A stretch of DNA of 64,000 bases, taken from CAVPWP01 sp963709395 (lineage in GTDB: Bacteria > Pseudomonadota > Alphaproteobacteria > Rhodobacterales > Rhodobacteraceae). Where the stretch lies: contig CAVPWP010000006.1 in the NCBI GenBank assembly GCA_963709395.1, forward strand, positions 1-64,000. Reading direction: 5' to 3'. The position numbers were made by a program, and so were the translations under genes. Position 1 is the first letter of the stretch. Each line of letters begins with the position of its first letter. This document shows, one piece after another, positions 26,082-34,862 of this stretch. The notes under the pieces were generated by a model, which did no database searches, was not told where the DNA came from, and saw only the letters and a list, made by a program, of their open reading frames with translations.

Positions 26082-26924
26082 TCAGGGCCGCAGGAACCGC
26101 GCACCGCCGGTTTCGGCCTGCCCGGCCCCGCCGTCGCGGGCGGCCCCCACGCCAACCCGGCGGCTTTCGGTCGTATCGGCCGGCCAGACGCCGCGCCCGG
26201 ACCGCAGCGCATCGTGCAGATCACTGTAGAGCCGCGGCAACTCCATCCCGAAAGATACCCGCCCCTCGGCGGTCTCGGCCACGGACGAGATCACCGAGAC
26301 GATGCGCATCCGCCCGTCCCGCTCCTGGAAGACCGGGGCACCGGAGGCACCGAACGTCACGTCGCAGTCGAAGGCCAGAAGCCCGTCCTGCGCACCGATC
26401 ACGCGGCACACCCCCTGCCGCGACAGCGCCTCTTCCCGCCCGCGCGCATAGGACACCACGCTGACCCGCGCCGCGCCCGTGCGCAGCGCATCTGTGCGGA
26501 ACGGATCGGCCTCGCCGACCGAGATCGGCGCTTCGAGCTGCAGGAGGGCAAGGTCGTGCCGGATTCGCGAGGCGCTGTCCTCGGACAGGTAGTCATAGCC
26601 CGGATGCACCACCGCGCGCCGTCCGCGTCGCTCGGCGACCGCCGCACCATCGCTCAGCGCGGCGCGAAAGGTCATCACGCGGGGATCGAGCCGCGCACCC
26701 GTCCGTGAATCGTAAAGGCAATGTGCGGCCGTCAGGACCAGGTCGCCGGCCACCAGCGCGCCGGTGCAGAAGCCGCGCCGGCCGATGTCCAGCCGGCCGA
26801 CCGCCTCCCAGCCCAGGACGTCGCCGCGCAGCGTCAGCCGCTTGAGGTCGGTGCCCTGCGCCGCGACAGGTGCGGCAAGGATCGTGGCGGCAAGAACCAG
26901 CAGGTTGCGGATGACACGACGCAC
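26082..26924 (-). CDS. Exported trypsin-like serine protease, paralogue of the neighbour
   Basis: About 280 residues from the GTG at 26924, which lies one base after the stop of the upstream protease gene and gives a normal signal peptide (VIRNLLVLAATILAAPVAAQ). An ATG at 26948 would overlap the upstream gene by 23 nt and add hydrophilic residues. The catalytic triad is H68 (LTAAHC), D124 (HDLALLQL) and S194 (FGASGAPV). It ends in GGARFLRP, almost the same as the upstream protein (GGAKFLRP). Together with GWEAVGRL(N/D)IGR near the start, this marks a tandem duplication. Confidence 0.87.
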   Translation of the reverse strand: MRRVIRNLLVLAATILAAPVAAQGTDLKRLTLRGDVLGWEAVGRLDIGRRGFCTGALVAGDLVLTAAHCLYDSRTGARLDPRVMTFRAALSDGAAVAERRGRRAVVHPGYDYLSEDSASRIRHDLALLQLEAPISVGEADPFRTDALRTGAARVSVVSYARGREEALSRQGVCRVIGAQDGLLAFDCDVTFGASGAPVFQERDGRMRIVSVISSVAETAEGRVSFGMELPRLYSDLHDALRSGRGVWPADTTESRRVGVGAARDGGAGQAETGGARFLRP

Positions 26925-26925
26925 C

Positions 26926-27750
26926 TCAGGGCCGCAGGAACTTCGCACCGCCGCCGGTCGGGACGGTCTCGATCGTCAGACGCCGCACCGCGGGGTCGCC
27001 CCCCGCTGTCGGCACAACACCGGAATCTCGGTCGAGGATCGCACGCAGTTCGGCCAGCGGTGTCTCGAGCCCGCTGCCAAGCGACACCGGACGCCCGCCC
27101 ACATGCGCCTTGGCCGAGACCACCGAGACGATCCGCGGTTCGTCCCCGTCGAGGACGAACACGGGCGACCCCGAGGCGCCGAAATCGACGCTGCACGACA
27201 GCACGAGGCTGTCCGAGGGCCGCGCCAGGACATGGCAGACCTCCTGCAGGGACGGCCTTTCGGACCGGTCGCGCGCATAGGACACCACACCCACCGCATC
27301 GCCCTTTCGCGGCCGCGCGGCAGTGGCATAAGGCGCGACGCCGGTCTTTCGGATCGGGCTGTCGAGCTGCAGAAGCGCAAGGTCCCGGTCCACGGATTCA
27401 GGTCCCCGCGCCTCGCCGAAGCGATAGTCGGGGTGCGCGATCGCACGCCGGACGCCGCGATAGGCCGTCGCGCGCCCGTTGCGCCAGCCGGCAAGGAACT
27501 GGATATCGGCCGCGTCGACCACGGTGGCGCTGTCGGAATCGTAAAGGCAATGCGCGGCCGTCAGAACAAGATCCGGCGCGATCATGGCCCCGGTGCAGAA
27601 GCCCGTCCGCCCGATGTTGAGGCGCCCCACGGCCTCCCATCCCCGGCTGTCGTCGCCGGTGACAAGGGCCGTCAGCCCGGTTTCTTCCTGTGCCGCCGCA
27701 CCCTGGCCCAGGGCCAGAAGCATCGCCAGACCGATCAGTGCCTTGCGCAT
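26926..27750 (-). CDS. Exported trypsin-like serine protease, first of a tandem set
   Basis: 274 residues from the Met at 27750. Signal peptide IGLAMLLALGQGAAA; triad H67 (LTAAHC), D123 (RDLALLQL) and S193 (FGASGSPV); the Cys in SLVLSCSVDFGASGSP and in VCHVL could pair. It shares the GWEAVGRL-IGR start and the GGAKFLRP end with the next gene, so the two are recent relatives. The short spacing suggests one transcript. Possible targets are cell-envelope or external proteins; nothing here identifies them. Confidence 0.88.
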   Translation of the reverse strand: MRKALIGLAMLLALGQGAAAQEETGLTALVTGDDSRGWEAVGRLNIGRTGFCTGAMIAPDLVLTAAHCLYDSDSATVVDAADIQFLAGWRNGRATAYRGVRRAIAHPDYRFGEARGPESVDRDLALLQLDSPIRKTGVAPYATAARPRKGDAVGVVSYARDRSERPSLQEVCHVLARPSDSLVLSCSVDFGASGSPVFVLDGDEPRIVSVVSAKAHVGGRPVSLGSGLETPLAELRAILDRDSGVVPTAGGDPAVRRLTIETVPTGGGAKFLRP

Positions 27751-27810
27751 CGAAGCTCCCGCCGTTTTACCCGACCGTGCTAGCACGGGCCTCGGGCGGA
27801 AATAAGGCGA

Positions 27811-29121
27811 TCACTGCGCGGCGATGGTCGACTGTGTCCCGCGAAGCGCAGCCGGCACCGGCCCACCCGTGGCCCAGTCCAGAAGTTCGACCGTGTGCAC
27901 CACCGGCACGCCCGTGCCGCTCCCGATCTGCATCATGCAGCCGATGTTGCCGGCCGCGATCACATCGGGCGCCTTCTCTTCCAGGGTCGCGACCTTGCGG
28001 CGCTTCAACTCCTTCGAGATCTCGGGCTGCATCAGGTTGTAGGTTCCTGCAGAGCCACAGCAGAGATGACTGTCGCGCGGCTCGACCACCTCGAAACCCG
28101 CGCGCTTCAGAAGGTCCTTGGGATAGGTCTTGATCTGCTGACCATGCTGAAGCGAACAGGCCGCGTGATAGGCCACCCGAAGTCCCTTCGGCGCGCCCTC
28201 GGGCAAGCCCAGCGTCTTCAGAACCTCGCTCACATCCATCGCCAGCGCGCTGACCGCCGCGGCGTCTTCGGCCAGCGGATCGTTGCGGAACATGTGGCCG
28301 TAGTCCTTCACGGTCGTCCCGCAGCCGCTCGTGTTGATGACGACCGCGTCCAGCCCGCCCGCGCGCTTCTCGTCCATCCAGGCGCGGATATTCCGCGCGG
28401 CCGCCGCGTGGCTTTCGTCCTCCTTGCCCATGTGATGGACCAGCGCGCCGCAGCAGCCCATGCCGCGGGCGATCACCACCTCGCAGCCCAGCCTGCGCAG
28501 AAGCCGGATCGTGGCGTCGTTGATGTCGGTGTTGAGCGCCCGCTGCGCGCAGCCCGTCATCAGCGCAACGCGCATCTTCCGCTCACCGATCGCCGGAAAG
28601 ACCTGCGGATCGTCGTTGCGGCTGACCGGCGGAATCCTTTTCGGCGCCATCTCGAGCATCGCCCGCAACCGTGGGTCCGGCATCAGCGGCGCCAACGGCC
28701 GCCCGATCTTTGCAAGAAGCAGCGCCACCCGGAATCGCATCGGGTAGGGCAGGATCCGCGCCAGCGTCCAGCGCAGAGCCCGCTCCATCGGCGGGCGGGT
28801 ATAGGTCTTCTCGATATGGGCGCGGGCATGGTCGACAAGGTGCATGTAATGCACCCCCGACGGGCAGGTCGTCATGCAGGCCAGGCACGACAGGCAGCGG
28901 TCGATGTGCTTGACCGTCTTGGCGTCCGCCGGCCGGTCGTTCTCGAGCATGTCCTTGATCAGGTAGATCCGCCCGCGCGGGCTGTCGAGTTCATCGCCCA
29001 GCACCTGGTAGGTCGGACAGGTCGCCGTGCAGAAACCGCAATGTACGCAGGTTCGCAGGATCTCGTTCGATCGCGCGACCGCAGGGTCCTTCAGCTGTTC
29101 GGGCGAAAAGGTCGTCTGCAT
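27811..29121 (-). CDS. glcF: Glycolate oxidase iron-sulfur subunit
   Basis: 436 residues. GlcF passes electrons from the flavin subunits of glycolate oxidase to the respiratory chain. Two 4Fe-4S motifs are complete: C25/C28/C31/C35 (CVHCGFCTATC) and C76/C79/C82/C86 (CLSCLACMTTC). Two CCG domains follow (GMGCCGALVHHMG and CCGSAGTYNL). The start overlaps the glcE stop by one base (TGATG), a translational coupling seen across glc operons. Confidence 0.97.
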   Translation of the reverse strand: MQTTFSPEQLKDPAVARSNEILRTCVHCGFCTATCPTYQVLGDELDSPRGRIYLIKDMLENDRPADAKTVKHIDRCLSCLACMTTCPSGVHYMHLVDHARAHIEKTYTRPPMERALRWTLARILPYPMRFRVALLLAKIGRPLAPLMPDPRLRAMLEMAPKRIPPVSRNDDPQVFPAIGERKMRVALMTGCAQRALNTDINDATIRLLRRLGCEVVIARGMGCCGALVHHMGKEDESHAAAARNIRAWMDEKRAGGLDAVVINTSGCGTTVKDYGHMFRNDPLAEDAAAVSALAMDVSEVLKTLGLPEGAPKGLRVAYHAACSLQHGQQIKTYPKDLLKRAGFEVVEPRDSHLCCGSAGTYNLMQPEISKELKRRKVATLEEKAPDVIAAGNIGCMMQIGSGTGVPVVHTVELLDWATGGPVPAALRGTQSTIAAQ

Positions 29122-30242
29122 CAGCCCATGATCCCCGGGTTGAGTATGCCGCGCGGGTCGAACTTGGCCCTGAGCCCCCGGCTCAGCGCCGCGACGGGCG
29201 CAGGCTCGGGTGGAAAGGCCCGAATGCCGCCATCAGTGCCACGCACCCTCGTCGCGTGGCCGGAGATGCCCTCAAGCCGGGTGCGCAGGTCCGTCCCCGC
29301 CGGCACCTCGGCCCAGATGAGCCCCCCGCCCCAGTCGAACAGCAGGTCCTCCTCCCCAAGGCGGGCCGCCACGTCGACGGCGTCACTCGGCTTGACCGAA
29401 ACACGCCAGAGGTCGCCGCCCGTTCCGGCGAACCGTTCTGCATCCCCCACCCAGGACCAGAGCGACGCGATGCGGTCCGCGTCCCGCTCGATCGTCGTGT
29501 CTCCGCCGACCAGCGCCGCCAGCTTGCCTGCACGATAGGCGACCGACTCGGCAAAGCCCTCGACGCGCAAGAGCGTGGCGGGTCCATCCTCAAGCCCTCG
29601 AGGCGCATGCGCCGTCCCCGAGACCTCGTAGGGCGAGGTCAGGCCCTTCGTCATCGCCGCCACGGCCCCAGGCACATCCAGCCCGCGGATCACAATCGTC
29701 GCCGCCGTGTCGGCCACGGGCAGGACCTTGAACGCCACCTCGGTCAGCACGCCCAGCGTCCCCCAGGACCCCGCCATCAGCTTCACGAGGTCATAGCCGG
29801 TGACGTTCTTCATCACCCGGCCGCCGTTGCGGATCACGGTTCCGGTCCCATCGACGAACCGCACGCCGATCAGGCTGTCCCGGCAGGCGCCCGCCTGAAC
29901 CCGGCGCGGCCCCGAGACATTGGCCGCCACCACGCCGCCGATGGTCGGCACGCCCTCGGTCCCCAGCACCTTGCGATGATCCATCGGCTCGAAAGGCAGG
30001 CGCTGTCCCTCGGCGGCCAGCGCGGCCTCGACCTCGGCCAGAGGCGTTCCGGCGCGCGCGACAATCGTCAGCGCTCCGGGTTCGTAAAGCGTGATGCCGG
30101 ACACCTTCGCGACCGACAAAGGCTCGCAATCGTCCCCGACCACATCCCCGATCGGCCGCGTTCCGCCCCCCACGATCCGCAGCGGCCCCGCCGCCCCGGC
30201 GATGGCTTCGGCCAGTTCGCTCTCGTCACTCGGTGTCAGCAC
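29121..30242 (-). CDS. glcE: Glycolate oxidase FAD-binding subunit
   Basis: 373 residues from a GTG at 30242, chosen because MLTPSDESELAEAIAGA is the family start and longer in-frame sequence covers an intergenic repeat. The FAD_binding_4 region shows LRIVGGGTRPIG, TIGGVVAANVSGPRRVQAGACRDSLIGVRFVDG and GRVMKNVTGYDLVKLMAGSWGTLGVLTE. GlcE is the shorter flavoprotein partner of GlcD. It is 65 nt after glcD and overlaps glcF by one base. Confidence 0.95.
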   Translation of the reverse strand: MLTPSDESELAEAIAGAAGPLRIVGGGTRPIGDVVGDDCEPLSVAKVSGITLYEPGALTIVARAGTPLAEVEAALAAEGQRLPFEPMDHRKVLGTEGVPTIGGVVAANVSGPRRVQAGACRDSLIGVRFVDGTGTVIRNGGRVMKNVTGYDLVKLMAGSWGTLGVLTEVAFKVLPVADTAATIVIRGLDVPGAVAAMTKGLTSPYEVSGTAHAPRGLEDGPATLLRVEGFAESVAYRAGKLAALVGGDTTIERDADRIASLWSWVGDAERFAGTGGDLWRVSVKPSDAVDVAARLGEEDLLFDWGGGLIWAEVPAGTDLRTRLEGISGHATRVRGTDGGIRAFPPEPAPVAALSRGLRAKFDPRGILNPGIMG

Positions 30243-30260
30243 GGGCCCGGTCCTTCGGTT

Positions 30261-30307
30261 CTTCTGGCTGGAAATACCTTCGGGGGTGTGGGGGCGGACA
30301 GCCCCCA
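30261..30307 (-). repeat. Dispersed intergenic repeat, copy 1 (between glcD and glcE)
   Basis: Read on the minus strand: GGGGGC, a short loop, GCCCCC, then CACCCCCGAAGGTATTT. This hairpin-plus-tail arrangement recurs at 50451, 56204 and 58921. It fills most of the gap between glcD and glcE, inside an operon. Confidence 0.55.
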
Positions 30308-31756
30308 CTAGGCCGCCTCCGCCGGGCGCTGTCGCCGTGCCTCGGTCGCTGCCAGCGGAAAGACCTTTGCCGGGTTGAGAAGCCAATCCGGGTCGAACAC
30401 GTCCTTCACCCGCATCTGCGCCTCGAGATCCTCCGGGCCGAACTGCGTGGTCATCAGGTCGCGCTTTTCGATGCCGACGCCATGTTCGCCGGTCAGGCAG
30501 CCGCCCACCTCGACACAAAGCTTCAGGATCTCGGCCCCAAAGGCTTCGCAGCGCTCGAGATCGCCGGGCTTGTTGGCATCGAACAGGATCAGCGGATGCA
30601 TGTTGCCGTCACCGGCGTGAAAGACGTTGCCGACATCCAGCCCGAACTCCTTCGACATCTCACCGATGCGGCGCAGCACATGGGGAAGCTCGGATACCGG
30701 GATGGTCCCGTCGAGGCACATGTAGTCGTTGATCTGCCCCATCGCGCCGAAGGCCGACTTGCGGCCCAGCCAGATGCGCTTGGCCTCGTCCTCGGTCTGC
30801 GCCTCGCGCAACTCGACCGGGTCGTGCCGCCGCGCGATCTGCAGGATCAGCCCCAGTTGTTCGTCGATCTCGGCCGGGCTGCCTTCCACCTCGACGATCA
30901 GCAGCGCCTCGCAATCGGGGTATCCGGCATGGGCGAAGGCCTCGGTCGCGCGGATGCAGGGGCGGTCCATGAACTCGATCGCCACGGGAAGGACGCCCGC
31001 CTTGATGATGTCGGCCACGCAGGCCCCCGCGACCTCGCTCGAATCGAAGCCCATCAGGACGGGCCGCGCGCCCTCGGGCTTGGGCAGGATGCGCAGCGTG
31101 GCTTCGGTCACGACGCCCAGCTGGCCCTCCGACCCGCAGATCACGCCCAGAAGGTCCAGCCCCGGCGCATCGAGATGCGCGCCACCGATGTCCATGACCG
31201 TGCCGTCCATCAGCACCATGCGCACGCCCAGGAGGTTGTTGGTCGTCACGCCGTACTTGAGGCAATGCGCCCCGCCCGAGTTCATCGCGATGTTGCCCGC
31301 GATGGCGCAGGCCAGTTGCGACGACGGGTCGGGGGCGTAGAAGAACCCGTCCTCTTCGACCTCGCCGGTCACGCTCAGGTTCGTCCGGCCCGACTGCACC
31401 CGGATGAAGCGGTTGTCGTGGTCGACCTCGAGCACATCGTTCAGCCGCGCCACGCCAAGGATCACGCTGTCGGCGGTCGGCAGCGCCCCGCCCGCCAGCG
31501 AGGTGCCCGATCCGCGCGGGACGACGGGCACGCCCTCTTCGTGGCAGATCCGCAGAACGGCCGCGACCTCGTCGGTCGAGGCCGGCAGCACGGCGCAGAG
31601 TGGCGGGCACCGATAGGCCGTCAGCGCGTCGCATTCATAGGCCCGCGTCTCGGCCTCGTCATGGATCACCGCCCCCTCGGGCAGGACGCCCCGCAGTCGG
31701 GCCACGATCCGGTTCTTCTTCGACAGGATCGTCGGGTTCGGCACTGGCATGTCCAT
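30308..31756 (-). CDS. glcD: Glycolate oxidase subunit GlcD (FAD-linked oxidase)
   Basis: 482 residues. GlcD is the main flavoprotein that oxidises glycolate (or D-lactate-like acids) to glyoxylate. FAD_binding_4 motifs are clear: VVPRGSGTSLAGGALP, FIRVQSGRTN, IAGNIAMNSGGAHCLKYGVT. FAD-oxidase C-terminal motifs are NVFHAGDGNMHP and LTGEHGVGIEKRD. The Met at 31756 has GGAGG 7 nt before it. It is the first gene of glcDEF; a perfect palindromic operator lies 15 nt upstream of the ATG. Confidence 0.97.
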   Translation of the reverse strand: MDMPVPNPTILSKKNRIVARLRGVLPEGAVIHDEAETRAYECDALTAYRCPPLCAVLPASTDEVAAVLRICHEEGVPVVPRGSGTSLAGGALPTADSVILGVARLNDVLEVDHDNRFIRVQSGRTNLSVTGEVEEDGFFYAPDPSSQLACAIAGNIAMNSGGAHCLKYGVTTNNLLGVRMVLMDGTVMDIGGAHLDAPGLDLLGVICGSEGQLGVVTEATLRILPKPEGARPVLMGFDSSEVAGACVADIIKAGVLPVAIEFMDRPCIRATEAFAHAGYPDCEALLIVEVEGSPAEIDEQLGLILQIARRHDPVELREAQTEDEAKRIWLGRKSAFGAMGQINDYMCLDGTIPVSELPHVLRRIGEMSKEFGLDVGNVFHAGDGNMHPLILFDANKPGDLERCEAFGAEILKLCVEVGGCLTGEHGVGIEKRDLMTTQFGPEDLEAQMRVKDVFDPDWLLNPAKVFPLAATEARRQRPAEAA

Positions 31757-31770
31757 GGTGGGCCTCCGAT

Positions 31771-31797
31771 CTATTGGTAAATACTTATTACCAATAG
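31771..31797. promoter_or_regulatory. GntR/GlcC-type operator before glcDEF
   Basis: CTATTGGTAA (31771..31780) and TTACCAATAG (31788..31797) are perfect 10-bp arms with the 7-nt spacer ATACTTA. TTGGT/ACCAA arms are typical of FadR-subfamily GntR regulators such as GlcC, LldR and PdhR. It abuts the ribosome site of glcD, so a bound regulator would block transcription or the start region. The same GGTNA-N7-TNACC geometry appears before the GntR gene at 55435. Confidence 0.75.
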
Positions 31798-31868
31798 CGC
31801 GTTCACGCAATTCCCAACTTTTCGTGGGCTGGCAAGACGCGCGCCTGTGGACCTGTTAGGAACGCCAC

Positions 31869-32230
31869 ATGAGAACACGCACCCTTGCCTTGCTCCCGCT
31901 CCTTGTTGTCCCGCTCACGGCCCAGGCCGACCCGGCCGTTGTCGAAGGCGCGATCGCCCGCGCCGTAGGGGCGGAATGGACTGTCGACGTCACGCTCTCT
32001 CACGGCGACACCGGATGGGACGACTACGCCGACGGCTGGCGGATCGAGGACGCCTCGGGCGCGGTGCTGGGCACACGCGAGTTGCTGCATCCGCATGTCA
32101 CCGAACAGCCCTTCACCCGGTCGCTTGTCGGGTGTGATCGATTCCCGATGGCACGACCACGGTCTATATCCGCGCCCGGACCAATGTGGAAGGCTGGGGC
32201 GAGGCGGTGCTGCCCCTGACGCTCGACTAG
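31869..32230 (+). CDS. Small exported protein of unknown function (2 apparent frameshifts)
   Basis: About 119 residues after bridging two extra bases close together, near 32127 and 32137. A signal peptide (TLALLPLLVVPLTAQA) precedes VVEGAIARAVGAEWTVDVTLSHGDTGWDDYADGW, then RELLHPHVTEQPFTRSL and, in the restored frame, TTTVYIRARTNVEGWGEAV followed by a TAG at 32228..32230. The pattern is a small beta-sandwich protein with no known function. The 362-nt length equals 3n+2, as two insertions predict. Confidence 0.6.
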
Positions 32231-32742
32231 GCGTCCAGCCGAAGCTCCATGTAGACAAGGTAGGGATCCATCGAGATGTCGTTTTCCGTTTCCGGATAGC
32301 GCAGGATATCGCGGAAACCCATCGACCGGTAGAGCGACTGCGACGTCGTCAGCCAGATGGGGGTGTCGAGCAGGACCGACCGCATCCCCATGGCGCGGGC
32401 TTCGTCGAGCGCCAACTCGGTCAGCCGACGGCCAAGCCCCGTGCCCCGCGCGGCGGGCCGCACGTAGAGACGCTTGATTTCGGCGGCGTCTGGCCGGATT
32501 CGCTTGAGGAAGATCACCCCGACCAGGGTCTGCGCGCCGTCCCTGGCCAGCAATAGCCGCCCGTCAGGGGGAAGATAGGCGCTGATATTGCCTATGGTGC
32601 CCCGCACCAATTCATCGGCGTCTGCCTCGATCCCGGCTTCCGAGCGGAAGCTCTCCAGAACCATCTCCAGGTATTCGCGCAGGATGCCCGATATCTCGTC
32701 GTGGTCTTCCACCCGGTCGACCGCGGTGATCGTGATTGCCAT
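32227..32742 (-). CDS. GNAT-family N-acetyltransferase
   Basis: 171 residues of an acetyl-CoA-dependent transferase. The acetyl-CoA loop reads RPAARGTGLGRRLTELAL (R/Q-x-x-G-x-G/A), preceded by the strand AEIKRLYVRP; the later LDTPIWLTTSQSLYRSMGFRDI is the usual C-terminal half. The substrate is not predictable. The Met at 32742 is preferred because upstream in-frame sequence is antisense-like. It lies 29 nt after the large membrane protein gene and may be the last gene of the MoxR operon. Confidence 0.9.
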   Translation of the reverse strand: MAITITAVDRVEDHDEISGILREYLEMVLESFRSEAGIEADADELVRGTIGNISAYLPPDGRLLLARDGAQTLVGVIFLKRIRPDAAEIKRLYVRPAARGTGLGRRLTELALDEARAMGMRSVLLDTPIWLTTSQSLYRSMGFRDILRYPETENDISMDPYLVYMELRLDA

Positions 32743-32771
32743 GATTGCCTCCCGTGCGGTCAGCCGCCCGA

Positions 32772-34859
32772 TCAGCCCGCCGCGCGGCGGCCCCGCCGAC
32801 CTTCCCACAACCAGGCCCCGACCGCCAGCAGCGCTGCGAGAACAAGGAACAGCCAGGACGGCAGGATCGGCGTGACCGAGACGTCGGTGGTCACGTAGGC
32901 CTCGCGCGGGGTGATCCCGATCCATCCGCGCCCGGCGGCGGGCCGTCCTTCGCGCACCAGCCGCACGTCGGGCACACCGTCCTCGATCCGCGGAAGGCCG
33001 CCGCGCGTCGCGCGCACCGCGGCATCGAGGATCTCGCCCGTGGCGATCGTCTGCTCGAATTCGCGCGGGGCCGCCGGCCCAAGGGCGATGACCGAATCCT
33101 CGTCCCCCTCGACCAGACGGTAAAGCCCGATCTCGGGCCCTTCGTAGGTCGCGGTGAAGCGCCCGGGCGCCTCTTCGGTCAGCTCGACGGTGACCGCGCT
33201 GCCATCCGGGCCGGTGATCTCGACCGGGCCGACCGCATCGCCAAGGGTGCGCCGGGTGATCGTCATGGTCTGGCCTTCCGCCGTGGCCGTCAGCGCCTCT
33301 TCCTCGAGCTCGGGCTCCTTCATCATCCAGTGCGCAAGCCGGCGCAGCAGTTCAAGCTGCGGCCCACCGCCCTCATAGCCGCGCGACCAGAGCCAGGCGT
33401 GATCCGACGCCATCAGCGCGACCCGCCCCTCGCCCACACGGTCAAGGATCAGAAGCGGCCGGTCGTCGACACCGCTCATCACGGTGTTCCCCGCTGTCTC
33501 GTCCACGTCGATGATCCGCATCCATCGGCCCCAGGGCTGCCCCTCGATCCCGGTCTCGGGCGAAAACGCCTCGAGGCCTTCGGTCACGGGATGCCGTTCG
33601 CCGACCTCGGTGATCGACGGAACGAATCCTTCCTCGACCACCCGGCCCGTCGGGCGGCCCGGGATGACCTCGGACAGGGGCGAGCGGAAGATCGAATCCG
33701 CCCCGGCGAAATCCGGCCCTGCCGCGATCAGCAGCGCGCCGCCCAATTCGACATACTGGCGGACGTTGTCGAGGTAGATCGCGGGCAGGATCCCGCGTCG
33801 CTTGTAGCGGTCGAAGATGATGAGGTCGAACTCCTCGATCTTTTCGAGGAACAGCTCACGCGTCGGAAAGGCGATGAGCGACAGTTCGGACACCGGCACA
33901 CCGTCCTGTTTCTCGGGCGGGCGAAGGATCGTGAAATGCACGAGATCGACCGAGGCATCCGACTTCAGCAGGTTGCGCCAGGTGCGTTCGCCCGCATGCG
34001 GCTCGCCCGAGACCAAGAGGACCCGCAGGCGGTCACGCACCCCGTTGATCTGCACCACGGCGGCATTGTTCCGGTCGGTCAGTTCACCTTCGGCCGCAGG
34101 CACGGAAAACCGGATCACGTTGAGCCCGCCATGCGCCAGCGTCACCGGCAGGTCGAGAGGCTCGCCCACCGGGACCGTCACCGTCACCGGCGCATCGCCG
34201 TCGACCGAGATCTCGAGCTCGGCGCTCAGCGCCAGTTCGTCGGGCACCGCGCCCTGATCCTCGACCTCGAGGGTCAGGGTCACGGGTTCGCCCATGATCG
34301 CGAAGGCCGGGGCATTGCGCACGATCAGCCGCCGGTCCCAGTCTTCCTCGCGGCCGGTCAGAAGCGCGTGCAGCGGCGCGGGCATCTCGGGCAGGCGTTC
34401 GATGTCATGGAGCCGCCCGTCGGTCAGCAGGATTGCGCCGGCCAGACGGCCGCGCGGCTCGTCCGCCATCGCCTCGGCCAGACGGGTCATCACCAGCGAC
34501 CCGGCATCGCCCTCGCCGTCGCCCAGGCTGACCACCCGAAGCTCGGTGTTGGGCAGGGCCGCGATCTCGCGCTCGATCCCGGCGATGGCCTCGGCGGTCT
34601 GGTCGACGCGGCCGGCAATCCGCTGGCTGGCGCTTTCGTCGACCACAAGGATCACGATGTCGGTCAGCGGGCTGCGATCCTCGAGCTGGAGCGACGGGTT
34701 GGCCAGCCCCGCCACCAGCACCGCAAGCGACAGCGCGCGCAGCCACCAGCCCGACAACCCCCGCCAGATCGCGAAGATCAGCATGACCAGAGCCACCGCC
34801 GCGCCGATCCAAAGCGCCATCACCGGCACGAGGGGGTCGAAGATGATCGTGGTCGCCAT
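32772..34859 (-). CDS. Large membrane protein with glutamine-amidotransferase-like domain
   Basis: 695 residues, last membrane component of the MoxR/DUF58 operon. Two N-terminal helices (about 10-30 and 38-55) and one at the C-terminus (WLFLVLAALLAVGAWLW) anchor it. Between them lie a VWA-like segment (DIVILVVDESASQRIAG) and a class-I-GATase-like domain (GALLIAAGPDFAGADSIF, RVALMASDHAWLWSRGYEGGGP). The catalytic Cys of true amidotransferases is not seen, so the domain is probably a binding fold. The operon role is likely chaperone-like assembly of an unidentified target. Confidence 0.82.
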   Translation of the reverse strand: MATTIIFDPLVPVMALWIGAAVALVMLIFAIWRGLSGWWLRALSLAVLVAGLANPSLQLEDRSPLTDIVILVVDESASQRIAGRVDQTAEAIAGIEREIAALPNTELRVVSLGDGEGDAGSLVMTRLAEAMADEPRGRLAGAILLTDGRLHDIERLPEMPAPLHALLTGREEDWDRRLIVRNAPAFAIMGEPVTLTLEVEDQGAVPDELALSAELEISVDGDAPVTVTVPVGEPLDLPVTLAHGGLNVIRFSVPAAEGELTDRNNAAVVQINGVRDRLRVLLVSGEPHAGERTWRNLLKSDASVDLVHFTILRPPEKQDGVPVSELSLIAFPTRELFLEKIEEFDLIIFDRYKRRGILPAIYLDNVRQYVELGGALLIAAGPDFAGADSIFRSPLSEVIPGRPTGRVVEEGFVPSITEVGERHPVTEGLEAFSPETGIEGQPWGRWMRIIDVDETAGNTVMSGVDDRPLLILDRVGEGRVALMASDHAWLWSRGYEGGGPQLELLRRLAHWMMKEPELEEEALTATAEGQTMTITRRTLGDAVGPVEITGPDGSAVTVELTEEAPGRFTATYEGPEIGLYRLVEGDEDSVIALGPAAPREFEQTIATGEILDAAVRATRGGLPRIEDGVPDVRLVREGRPAAGRGWIGITPREAYVTTDVSVTPILPSWLFLVLAALLAVGAWLWEGRRGRRAAG

Positions 34860-34862
34860 GCG

